Assembly (NCBI RefSeq): GCF_019308285.1
Contig: NZ_WWEM01000033.1
Coordinates: forward strand, 62,001 to 126,000
Source of the DNA: Flavobacterium quisquiliarum
GTDB lineage: Bacteria; Bacteroidota; Bacteroidia; Flavobacteriales; Flavobacteriaceae
DNA: 64,000 nt
Reading direction: 5' to 3'
A program made the translations under genes and the position numbers. Under the pieces are notes generated by a model. The model searched no databases. It had not been told where the DNA came from and saw only the letters and a list, made by a program, of their open reading frames with translations. Shown piece by piece: positions 34,700-42,396 of this stretch (the stretch's first letter is position 1; every line of letters starts with the position of its first letter).

Positions 34700-37174
34700 T
34701 TACTTTACAGGATTCAATATCAAATCTATTCTTTTTATACAATCTTCATAATGATATTTTGTTTCCGTATTAATCCCTGTTGCTTTTGCCGTAACAAGCG
34801 ATTTTCTTAATGTTGTTAATTCGCCGCGAACCAAAGCTCTTAAATCAGATTGTCCAGTGTTGTAATAAACAAATGATCTGTCATTTGGTTTAATTTCTTC
34901 TGTCATCAAATAGCCCATTCTGTCAATGTAGGCACGCTGTAAATTTCTTCGATAAACCGTTACATTTCCTGCAACTACAGATTCTTTCCAAATTCCTTTG
35001 CGAAGATCTTTGAAGAAATCTAAAGCTTTGTAATTATCTCCGCTTAAAATTTCGTTATCCATTAATCTTCCAATTCTTCCTAAAGTCATTAAATTATTCA
35101 GTTGTCGCACTTGAAGGTTTCTAAACTTTTCTGTATAACCTGCAAACTCTGTATTTTGCAAGGTTTTAGTATTTACAATCCAAGTTGGCGATTCAAAAGC
35201 ATTTTTCTGAAGCCAGTTCATTGCTTCCATTTGTTTTACTTTTGGAACTACTTCATAAACGCTTCCTGCCTGATTTGGCTTTTTGGTATTTTCATAGATT
35301 CCTCCGACATTCGTTACCACATGACCAACATAACGACTCCAACAATCTAAAAGTTCCTTATATAATTCATCTAAATCTTCGTAATTATTAGTTGCGGTAC
35401 TAGTCCATTCGCTAAGATGACCGGCAACGTATTCCAAATTTTTAAGTCCATAAGAACTTGCTTTCATGGAGTTATTTCCTATGTCTTCTGTTTGAGAAGA
35501 CGGATCAAAAGCACTGCTTTGTTTTCCAAATTTATAAATCGGGTTTCCTGCTTTTTCTAAGATCCATTTATCCAGAGTTGGCACTTCTGCTTCAGGAGAT
35601 TGTGCAGTCGGAATTACTCTGTATCCCCAATTTAAAGCATAATGATCATAAGCTCCCATTTTTCGTATAAAACGGATATTTTTATCTTCTGGTTGTGCAA
35701 TATAATTGAAACGAGCATAATCCATTATACTTGCAGAAATTCCGTTTTGCTGGGTAAAATCTCCGTTTCTGTAACTTTCTACATCATAGGCACAGCTTGC
35801 TCCCATATTATGTGGAAAACCTAAAGCATGACCGACTTCATGAGCAATAACCATTCGCATCATTTCGCCCATTTCCTCATCGCTGGTCTGCAAAGTTCGT
35901 GCTGAAGGATTTGCCGCTCCTGTTTCTAATAAATATCTATTTCTGTAAGAACGTAAATGATTGTGGTACCAAATTACATCACTCTCAATAATTTCTCCAG
36001 TTCTCGGGTCAGAAACACTTGGTCCAACCGCATTTCGGGTTGTACTTGCGACATAACGAATCACAGAATAGCGAACATCTTCTGGGCTGAAATCAGGATC
36101 TTCTTCTTTTGTCGGAGCATCTTTTGCGATGATTGCATTTTTAAATCCTGCGGTTTCAAAAGGTTTCTGCCATTCTTCAATTCCTTGTTTAATGTATTTT
36201 TTTAATTTTTCAGGCGTTGCTGGATCTAAGTAATACACAATTGGTTTTATAGGTTCTACCAATTCTCCTCTGTTATACGCTTCCGGATCTTTTGGTTCTA
36301 ATCTCCAACGTGTGATGTAGGTTTTTAAATCCGATTTTAATTCATTGCTTCCGTAATCATATTGACTAACTGTAAACCATCCTACACGAGGATCAGCCAA
36401 TCTAGGTTTCATTGGAACTTCTGGCAATAAAATCATAGATTGATTCATTTGAATACTGATTGATTCTGATGCTTCTAACATTGAAGGCTTAGATGCATTG
36501 TAAGTCATATCTTGAACTACTTCGATATTCATTGGAAAACTTTTCATTGCTGTAATAAAAGTTCTCGAATCATCTAAACCTCTTACTTTGTAGGTTTCAC
36601 GCATTTCTGCTGAAATACCACTGATTGCTTTTACATCTGTACTGTAAAATTTAGTGACATCAATAACTGTATTTGCAGAATCTTTACTGAAGGCAACAAT
36701 ATCAAAAGCATATAAAGTTGGCTCATAATTATTGGCTTTAACTGAAATGCTAATTGGCAGTGTATCATTGGCCACCGAATTATAAGATTTTGATTTAATT
36801 AAAATTTTATCCTGAAAACGCTGCCAGACAATTAACTGCTCATTGGTTTCAGAACCTGCATTGACATAGCCTCCTCCAAGATTAGAAGGTAATTTTGCAA
36901 GTCGGCTTACTAATAACATGTCTTTGTTTAAATATTTATTCGGAATTTCGAAATAGTATTTTTTATCAACTTTATGAACTGTAAAAAGTCCTTCGTCTGA
37001 AAGGGCATCTTTAGTAATTACTTTGTTGTAATCTTTGATTGAAGATTCTGGTTTCTTTTCTGGCGGAGCCGCAGTTACTTCTTTTTGATCTTTTTTCTTT
37101 TTGCTTTGAGCAAATTGTTGTGAAGGTAATAGCGTAAAAACAGCTATCGTAGATAAAATGAAAAATTTCTTCAT
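34700..37174 (-). CDS. Exported zinc-dependent metalloprotease (DUF5117/DUF4953 type)
   Basis: 824 residues with a signal peptide (FILSTIAVFTLLPSQQFAQ). The N-terminal DUF5118/DUF5117-like region (KKYYFEIPNKYLNKDMLLVSR onwards) is followed by the catalytic domain. Its zinc motif MVIAHEVGHALGFPHNMGAS, near residue 450, is an extended HExxHxxGxxH of the metzincin kind. The Met-turn candidate SIMDYARFNY follows about 40 residues later. Such proteins in Bacteroidota are secreted or periplasmic proteases (M84-like). It stands alone between terminators. Confidence 0.9.
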   Translation of the reverse strand: MKKFFILSTIAVFTLLPSQQFAQSKKKKDQKEVTAAPPEKKPESSIKDYNKVITKDALSDEGLFTVHKVDKKYYFEIPNKYLNKDMLLVSRLAKLPSNLGGGYVNAGSETNEQLIVWQRFQDKILIKSKSYNSVANDTLPISISVKANNYEPTLYAFDIVAFSKDSANTVIDVTKFYSTDVKAISGISAEMRETYKVRGLDDSRTFITAMKSFPMNIEVVQDMTYNASKPSMLEASESISIQMNQSMILLPEVPMKPRLADPRVGWFTVSQYDYGSNELKSDLKTYITRWRLEPKDPEAYNRGELVEPIKPIVYYLDPATPEKLKKYIKQGIEEWQKPFETAGFKNAIIAKDAPTKEEDPDFSPEDVRYSVIRYVASTTRNAVGPSVSDPRTGEIIESDVIWYHNHLRSYRNRYLLETGAANPSARTLQTSDEEMGEMMRMVIAHEVGHALGFPHNMGASCAYDVESYRNGDFTQQNGISASIMDYARFNYIAQPEDKNIRFIRKMGAYDHYALNWGYRVIPTAQSPEAEVPTLDKWILEKAGNPIYKFGKQSSAFDPSSQTEDIGNNSMKASSYGLKNLEYVAGHLSEWTSTATNNYEDLDELYKELLDCWSRYVGHVVTNVGGIYENTKKPNQAGSVYEVVPKVKQMEAMNWLQKNAFESPTWIVNTKTLQNTEFAGYTEKFRNLQVRQLNNLMTLGRIGRLMDNEILSGDNYKALDFFKDLRKGIWKESVVAGNVTVYRRNLQRAYIDRMGYLMTEEIKPNDRSFVYYNTGQSDLRALVRGELTTLRKSLVTAKATGINTETKYHYEDCIKRIDLILNPVK

Positions 37175-37280
37175 TTCAATGTTGGTTTAGTAGTTATTTG
37201 ACAAACAAAAATAAATTTTACTTACAATTTTACAACAGCCTCTTCTTGTATTAACTTTTTATTAACTAAAAAAATCGGAC

Positions 37281-37317
37281 ATAAAAAAGGCTCAACTTTT
37301 AGTTAAAGTGAGCCTTT
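37281..37317 (-). terminator. Terminator of hemL
   Basis: AAAGGCTCAACTTT pairs imperfectly with AAAGTGAGCCTTT around TAGTT, followed on the minus strand by a six-T run. Confidence 0.8.
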
Positions 37318-37338
37318 ATAATTTATTTTTGATTGATC

Positions 37339-38625
37339 TTAGAATGTTTTCGAAACTTTATCAATTGCATTAATCGTAAAATCTAAATCTTCATAAGTCA
37401 AAGCATCTGTAATAAACCAAGTTTCATACGCCGATGGTGCGATATAAATACCTTCCTGCAATAATCCGTGGAAGAATTTCTTAAATGTTTCATTATCTCC
37501 TTTTGCAGCAGTTTGAAAATCTGTAACTGGATCTGCATCAAAATGAACCGAAATCATAGAACCTACTCTATTAATAGTAAACACCACATTATTTGCTTTT
37601 AAAACTCTATCAATTCCCGCTTCTAAATAAGCTGTTTTTTCTTCTAAACGAGTAAAAATTTCTCTGTCATTATCTAAAGCTTTCAACATTGCCAATCCGG
37701 CAGCCATTGCTAACGGATTTCCAGATAATGTTCCTGCTTGATAAACTGGTCCAAGAGGCGCTAAATAATTCATGATTTCTTCGCGGGCAGCAAAAGCTCC
37801 AACTGGAAGTCCACCTCCAATTACTTTTCCAAAAGTTACAATATCGGCATCAATTCCATATAATTCCTGAACGCCGCCACGAGCCAAACGAAAACCTGTC
37901 ATTACCTCATCAAAAATCAGTAAAATTCCGTTTGCTGTGCATAATTCTCTCAAGCCTTCAAGGAAACCTTTTTGAGGTGGAATACATCCCATATTTCCAG
38001 CAACAGCTTCGATAATAATTGCTGCAATTTCTCCTTTATTTGCTTCAACCAATGTTTTTACATTTTCTAAATCATTGTATTTTGCCAATAAAGTATCTTT
38101 TGCAGTTCCCTGCGTAACTCCTGGACTATTTGGCGAACCAAAAGTTACCGCACCGCTTCCTGCCTGAATCAAAAATGAATCAGAATGTCCGTGGTAACAA
38201 CCAGCAAATTTTACAATTTTATCTCTTTTTGTAAATCCTCTTGCTAAACGAATCGCGCTCATACAAGCTTCTGTTCCTGAATTTACAAAACGTATTTTAT
38301 CTATATTCGGAACCATAGAAACGGCTAAAGCTGCGATTTCTGTTTCCAATTCTGTAGGCATTCCGAATGAAGTTCCCAGTTTTGCTTTTTCGATTACGGC
38401 ATCTACAACGGGCTGATACGCATGGCCTAAAACCATTGGCCCCCAAGAGTTGATGTAATCTATTAATTTATTTCCATCTTCATCATATAAATAAGCACCT
38501 TTGGCACTTTTTACAAAAATTGGAGTTCCGCCAACGGCTTTAAATGCTCTTACTGGTGAATTTACTCCTCCTGGAATTACTTTTTCTGCTGCAGCAAAAA
38601 GCTGACTACTTCTTTTATATAACAT
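37339..38625 (-). CDS. hemL: Glutamate-1-semialdehyde 2,1-aminomutase
   Basis: 428-residue PLP enzyme of the C5 tetrapyrrole route, converting glutamate-1-semialdehyde to 5-aminolevulinate. The start SSQLFAAAEKVIPGGVNSPVRAF, the SGTEACMSAIRLARG motif, IFDEVMTGFR and the PLP lysine in TFGKVIGGGLPVGAF are all diagnostic and separate it from other class III aminotransferases. No other hem gene is near. The gap to the upstream glucosaminidase gene (76 bp) is filled by a heptad-phased tract. Confidence 0.97.
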   Translation of the reverse strand: MLYKRSSQLFAAAEKVIPGGVNSPVRAFKAVGGTPIFVKSAKGAYLYDEDGNKLIDYINSWGPMVLGHAYQPVVDAVIEKAKLGTSFGMPTELETEIAALAVSMVPNIDKIRFVNSGTEACMSAIRLARGFTKRDKIVKFAGCYHGHSDSFLIQAGSGAVTFGSPNSPGVTQGTAKDTLLAKYNDLENVKTLVEANKGEIAAIIIEAVAGNMGCIPPQKGFLEGLRELCTANGILLIFDEVMTGFRLARGGVQELYGIDADIVTFGKVIGGGLPVGAFAAREEIMNYLAPLGPVYQAGTLSGNPLAMAAGLAMLKALDNDREIFTRLEEKTAYLEAGIDRVLKANNVVFTINRVGSMISVHFDADPVTDFQTAAKGDNETFKKFFHGLLQEGIYIAPSAYETWFITDALTYEDLDFTINAIDKVSKTF

Positions 38626-38633
38626 TATAATAT

Positions 38634-38703
38634 TAGATTTCTGATATTAGATTTTAGATTGTTTGAAAACTGAGAGTGAACACTAAAAAATTGAATACTG
38701 ATT
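38634..38703. repeat. Heptad-phased tract of ten units
   Basis: From TAGATTT at 38634 through CTGATAT, TAGATTT, TAGATTG, TTTGAAA, ACTGAGA and on to ACTGATT at 38697, recognisable units recur at exactly 7-bp steps, changing from TAGATTT-like to ACTGANN-like without losing phase. It fills the spacer between hemL and the glucosaminidase stop codon. Confidence 0.75.
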
Positions 38704-39598
38704 ACTTAACCTTAAGCCTCTGTCCAATCGAAATCGCATTATCAGTCAGATTATTTTTTCGCTTTAAATCCTCAACCAATAAATTGAATTTTTTTGAAAT
38801 CGAATACAAAGTATCTCCTTTTTGAACCTCATACAAATTCGGATCGTATTGATTCATATTGATCTTTGGATCAGAAGCGACATCATAAGATGATTTTTTT
38901 GGTGGAGTCGAAGTATTAATTGGCACGTAGTTTCTTCCTGTAACTTGACAATCATATTGATGCAGATTATATCGCTCAATATAACTGATTAATTTATCTG
39001 GATATTTGGGATCAGTAGCGTAACCTGCCGCTCTCAAACCTTTAGCCCAAGATTTATAATCGTCTTTTTCGTAAGTAAATAAGGTGGCATATCGTTTTTT
39101 TCCAACCAAAAATAAAGCGTGATCTCTATACGATTCTGATGCCTGAGGATATTTTCTAAAACATTCCTGAGCCGAGTCATCGTCGTGGCGAACACTTTCT
39201 CCCAGCCAGTCATTATGGCATTTTATTCCAAAATGATTATTAGCATCTACTGCTAAATCTCCTTTTCCTGCACCCGATTCCAAAATTCCCTGCGCCAAAA
39301 TAATACTCGCTGGAATTCCGTACGTTTTCATGTTCCCCATTGCAATGTCTTTGTATTGCAAAACATAATTATTTATCAAATCACTTGTTACAACTGTCTT
39401 TGAAGTAGATTGAATAACCTCAGTTGTATTATTGGTAGAAGGATATTTAGCTGTTGGTTTAGCATATACAGGTTTTTTCGCCGCTGCTGTTCTTGTTTGG
39501 TGTACAGCCGCTTTTTTAGTCGTTGCGATAGCAGGTTTGCTCGACGAGCAGCTTGCCAAAACTAATATTACGACAAGTAATACAATTTTTTTAATCAT
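38702..39598 (-). CDS. Glucosaminidase (GH73) lipoprotein with LysM
   Basis: 298 residues. A lipoprotein signal (VLLVVILVLASC) leads to a Ser/Thr/Lys/Pro-rich linker, then a GH73 glucosaminidase domain (about 85-225) with catalytic Glu in LAQGILESGAGKGDL and the motif NNHFGIKCHNDW, and a C-terminal LysM (YEVQKGDTLYSISKKFNLL). It cleaves N-acetylglucosaminyl bonds in peptidoglycan and is held in a membrane facing the wall. It overlaps the PLP enzyme gene by 8 bp. Confidence 0.92.
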   Translation of the reverse strand: MIKKIVLLVVILVLASCSSSKPAIATTKKAAVHQTRTAAAKKPVYAKPTAKYPSTNNTTEVIQSTSKTVVTSDLINNYVLQYKDIAMGNMKTYGIPASIILAQGILESGAGKGDLAVDANNHFGIKCHNDWLGESVRHDDDSAQECFRKYPQASESYRDHALFLVGKKRYATLFTYEKDDYKSWAKGLRAAGYATDPKYPDKLISYIERYNLHQYDCQVTGRNYVPINTSTPPKKSSYDVASDPKINMNQYDPNLYEVQKGDTLYSISKKFNLLVEDLKRKNNLTDNAISIGQRLKVK

Positions 39599-40499
39599 TG
39601 GTTTTGAGTATTGGTAATTTCTTCTGCTTCAACTTTATATTCATTCCTTCAATTCCCTGTAATCCACCAGTATGAATGAGTAAAATTTTTGAATGTGCAG
39701 GAAAATAATTTTTGCCGATTAAATCTATAACGCCAAAAACCATCTTTCCTGTATAAATTGGATCTAAGGGCACTTTTGTTTTTTCAAAAAAAGCATTAAT
39801 AAATTCAACTAACTCTAAATTTATCTTGCCATAACCTCCAAAATGATAGTCAGAAATTAAATTCCAGTTATCTTTTTTTGCAAAAATACGAATTTCATCG
39901 TTTAAAAAGTCACCTTTTAACGCCGGAAAGCCTAAAATTTGCTGATTTGGCAATGCACTATTGATTAATCCCGAAATCGTACCGCCTGTTCCAATCGCAC
40001 AACATACGTAATTAAAACCTGAATCTTCATTGGTTAAAATCTCTTCACAGCCTTTTACAGCGAGTTCATTTGTACCGCCTTCTGGAACTAAATAAAAATC
40101 GCCAAACTTGTTTCTTAGCTTTTCAATAAAAGATTCTTCATTTTTTAATCGATACTCTTCTCTTGAAACAAATTCAAATTGCATTCCGTTTTCCTGAGCA
40201 AATTTTAAGGTTGGATTTTCCTGTATTTTATCCAGAAGTTCCTCTCCGCGAATGATTCCGATAGTTTTAAGACCTTGTTCTTTTCCAGCATAAGCTACAG
40301 CTGCAATATGATTGGAAAAAGCGCCACCAAAAGTCAGTAAAGTATCTTTATTTTCGGCTTTCGCCTGAAGTAAATTGTATTTCAGTTTTCTGAATTTATT
40401 TCCTGAAACAAAAGGATGAATCAAATCTTCACGCTTTATAGTCAAAGAAATATCATTTGGAAATTGAATATTTATAGATTGATTGAAAACTGGATTCAT
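39591..40499 (-). CDS. ACC deaminase / D-cysteine desulfhydrase family PLP enzyme
   Basis: 302-residue fold-type II PLP enzyme. The PLP lysine is in VSGNKFRKLKYNL, the start LTIKREDLIHP is typical of this family, and the GGAFSNHIAAVAYAG and IGTGGTISGLINS motifs bind cofactor. True ACC deaminase cannot be told from D-cysteine desulfhydrase here; Bacteroidota copies are usually labelled only by family. It overlaps its neighbours by 8 bp and 4 bp, so translation is probably coupled. Confidence 0.85.
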   Translation of the reverse strand: MNPVFNQSINIQFPNDISLTIKREDLIHPFVSGNKFRKLKYNLLQAKAENKDTLLTFGGAFSNHIAAVAYAGKEQGLKTIGIIRGEELLDKIQENPTLKFAQENGMQFEFVSREEYRLKNEESFIEKLRNKFGDFYLVPEGGTNELAVKGCEEILTNEDSGFNYVCCAIGTGGTISGLINSALPNQQILGFPALKGDFLNDEIRIFAKKDNWNLISDYHFGGYGKINLELVEFINAFFEKTKVPLDPIYTGKMVFGVIDLIGKNYFPAHSKILLIHTGGLQGIEGMNIKLKQKKLPILKTND

Positions 40500-40831
40500 T
40501 TTGATTTGATGTAATGTAAAAACTGAAAAAAGGATCGGTTTTTCAGATAATTTAAGTCTCTTTCTTTAGTATAAGCTTCTCTTTCGAAACTGATATTTCG
40601 ATACGCCAATGCTCCATTTTTATATTGAATCAGGCGAATTAAATATTCTAAAAAATACCAGACAAAAAACGGAATTACTAAAAGTTCTAATTGTTGTCTT
40701 AAATGAATTTTTTCATGATTGACGAAAACTTCGTTCGTCTTATCAAAATCATATTTTGCAATTATAAACGGAAATACAGCCATTCCTCGATATCCTTTCG
40801 GAATTAAATATTTGGCAACAATCAGAAACAT
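40496..40831 (-). CDS. Small membrane protein with HExxH motif
   Basis: 111 residues, family not recognised. VNHEKIHLRQQLEL around residues 37-50 is an HExxH zinc-peptidase motif, followed by a hydrophobic segment (LLVIPFFVWYFLEYLIRLI, about 50-68) and then SFEREAYTKE, whose Glu could be the third zinc ligand as in gluzincins. The N-terminus is also hydrophobic. It would be a very small membrane metallopeptidase; a non-catalytic role is possible. It is the first gene of the operon with the PLP enzyme and the glucosaminidase. Confidence 0.6.
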   Translation of the reverse strand: MFLIVAKYLIPKGYRGMAVFPFIIAKYDFDKTNEVFVNHEKIHLRQQLELLVIPFFVWYFLEYLIRLIQYKNGALAYRNISFEREAYTKERDLNYLKNRSFFQFLHYIKSK

Positions 40832-40947
40832 TGGCTGTAAAATTTATAAATTTGTAGCTATATAATTGTTCGATTTCGATAAAAACACAATCAAATATTT
40901 ATATTTTTGATTTTAAAGTTTAGAAAAATAGAACACGAAGCAGATTT

Positions 40948-41130
40948 ATGAAAGAGCAAAGTAATGAAAATAAATTAATCGAAGGAGAAGATTTTTACTA
41001 TACGCCCGAAGGTTATAAATGCTTTACTGAAAAACATCATTTAAAAAGAGGCTATTGCTGCAAAAGTGGCTGCCGTCATTGTCCGTACGGATATGATAAA
41101 AAAACAGGAAGAATCAATAAACCTTCATAA
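40948..41130 (+). CDS. DUF5522 family cysteine-rich small protein
   Basis: 60 residues. The core FYYTPEGYKCFTEKHHLKRG, then CCKSGCRHCPYGYD, matches the DUF5522 family. Five cysteines and two histidines could bind a metal or an iron-sulfur cluster, but the role is unknown. It begins 117 bp from the divergent HExxH gene and 18 bp before the hydroxyacid dehydrogenase gene, so it is probably cotranscribed with the latter. Confidence 0.85.
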   Translation: MKEQSNENKLIEGEDFYYTPEGYKCFTEKHHLKRGYCCKSGCRHCPYGYDKKTGRINKPS

Positions 41131-41148
41131 AAAATTAAAACAACATAC

Positions 41149-42126
41149 ATGAACGTTTTCATCAATAAAAATATACCAGAAGCCGGCATAAAATTGCTTC
41201 AGGAAAAAGGCATCAACCTTACTATAAATCCAAAGGAGAATATATTATCTAAAGAGGATTTTATAAAAATCTGTCAGAAAAATGATGCTCTTTTAAGTGT
41301 TGGAACTCAAAATCTTTTAGACGAAGATTTTTTTCAGCAATGTCCACATTTAAAAGGAATCGCGTTGTTTTCTGTAGGGTTTGATTCGGTTCATATTCCT
41401 TCAGCAAACAGTAGAAAAATTCCGGTTGGAAATACGCCTGATGTTTTAAGCAGAGCCACTTCGGATGTTGCTTTTTTATTGATGCAAAGTGTTGCCCGAA
41501 AATCATTTTTTAATCATAAAAGAATTTTAAATAACGATTGGGGCAGTTTTGATCCATTGGCCAATTTAGGACAGGAACTTTATGGAAAGACATTAGGAGT
41601 ATTCGGTTTGGGGAGAATTGGTTTTGAAATGGCGCAAAAGTGCAAAGCTGCTTTCGGAATGAATATTATTTACCACAATCGCTCTCGTAAAGAAGATGCA
41701 GAAAAAGAATTGGATGCAAAATTAGTAGATTTTGAAACTCTACTTGCTGAAAGTGACGTTTTAAGTGTTCATGCTAATTACACAATAGAAAATAACGAAC
41801 TCTTCAATAAAAATGCTTTTGCTAAAATGAAATCGAATTCGATTTTCATCAACACTGCAAGAGGGAAATTTCATAATGAAAATGACTTATTTGAAGCTTT
41901 AACAAATAATATAATCTGGGGCGCGGGACTGGATGTTACCAATCCTGAACCGATGAAGTCTGATAATCCGTTATTGTCTCTGTCAAATTGTTGTGTTTTA
42001 CCACATATTGGTTCTGCAACTTATGAAGCAAGAAACGGAATGGCTGTTTGTGCTGCACAAAATATAATAGCGCTTTTTGAAAATAAAAAAATGCCGTATT
42101 GTGTTAATGAGGAAGTCTATTTTTAA
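41149..42126 (+). CDS. 2-hydroxyacid dehydrogenase (glyoxylate/hydroxypyruvate reductase type)
   Basis: 325-residue NAD(P)-dependent D-2-hydroxyacid dehydrogenase. The Rossmann motif GVFGLGRIGFEMAQ begins near residue 149. Catalytic Arg is in NTARGKFHNENDL, Glu in DVTNPEPM, and His in VLPHIGSATYEAR. The NRSRK after the second strand suggests NADPH use, as in GhrB/GyaR-type enzymes. Substrate not determined. A heptad-phased tract starts at its stop codon. Confidence 0.87.
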   Translation: MNVFINKNIPEAGIKLLQEKGINLTINPKENILSKEDFIKICQKNDALLSVGTQNLLDEDFFQQCPHLKGIALFSVGFDSVHIPSANSRKIPVGNTPDVLSRATSDVAFLLMQSVARKSFFNHKRILNNDWGSFDPLANLGQELYGKTLGVFGLGRIGFEMAQKCKAAFGMNIIYHNRSRKEDAEKELDAKLVDFETLLAESDVLSVHANYTIENNELFNKNAFAKMKSNSIFINTARGKFHNENDLFEALTNNIIWGAGLDVTNPEPMKSDNPLLSLSNCCVLPHIGSATYEARNGMAVCAAQNIIALFENKKMPYCVNEEVYF

Positions 42127-42182
42127 ATTCCAATTTTAAAATTCCAAATTCCAATCTGAAATCAACAATCTAAAATATCATA
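42127..42182. repeat. Heptad-phased ATTCCAA tract
   Basis: Eight 7-bp units begin right after the dehydrogenase stop: ATTCCAA at 42127, 42141 and 42148, with TTTTAAA, TCTGAAA, TCAACAA, TCTAAAA and TATCATA in phase. Confidence 0.75.
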
Positions 42183-42274
42183 TATGGATATTCGTTCAAG
42201 AAAATTTAAGATTACGATTTATAAATCTTATCATAGGTCGGATATCCGTTATCCTTAGTTTTTTTATTACGCAA

Positions 42275-42302
42275 TTATCACAATTATGGCACAATGTGAT
42301 AA
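42275..42302. promoter_or_regulatory. Possible operator upstream of hutU
   Basis: TTATCACA (42275-42282) and TGTGATAA (42295-42302) form an inverted repeat with a 12-bp spacer, about 95 bp before the hutU start. The spacing and symmetry fit a dimeric repressor or CRP-type site; a simple hairpin is also possible. Confidence 0.3.
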
Positions 42303-42352
42303 CATAATTAAAAAAACAAAAAATTAATCTGCTGTTAATCTAACCGCAATAC

Positions 42353-42390
42353 CTTAGCGTCTTAGAATCTTAGCAACTTAGCATCTCTAA
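42353..42390. repeat. Octad-phased CTTAG tract before hutU
   Basis: CTTAG occurs at 42353, 42361, 42369 and 42377, exactly 8 bp apart, with a degenerate fifth unit at 42385. It ends seven bases before the hutU ATG, so it makes up the immediate leader. Confidence 0.8.
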
Positions 42391-42396
42391 AAGAAA

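Noticed and set aside
38634..38703. Possible CRISPR-like array
   Set aside because: Units are 7 bp, contiguous and variable, with no spacers and no cas genes nearby.
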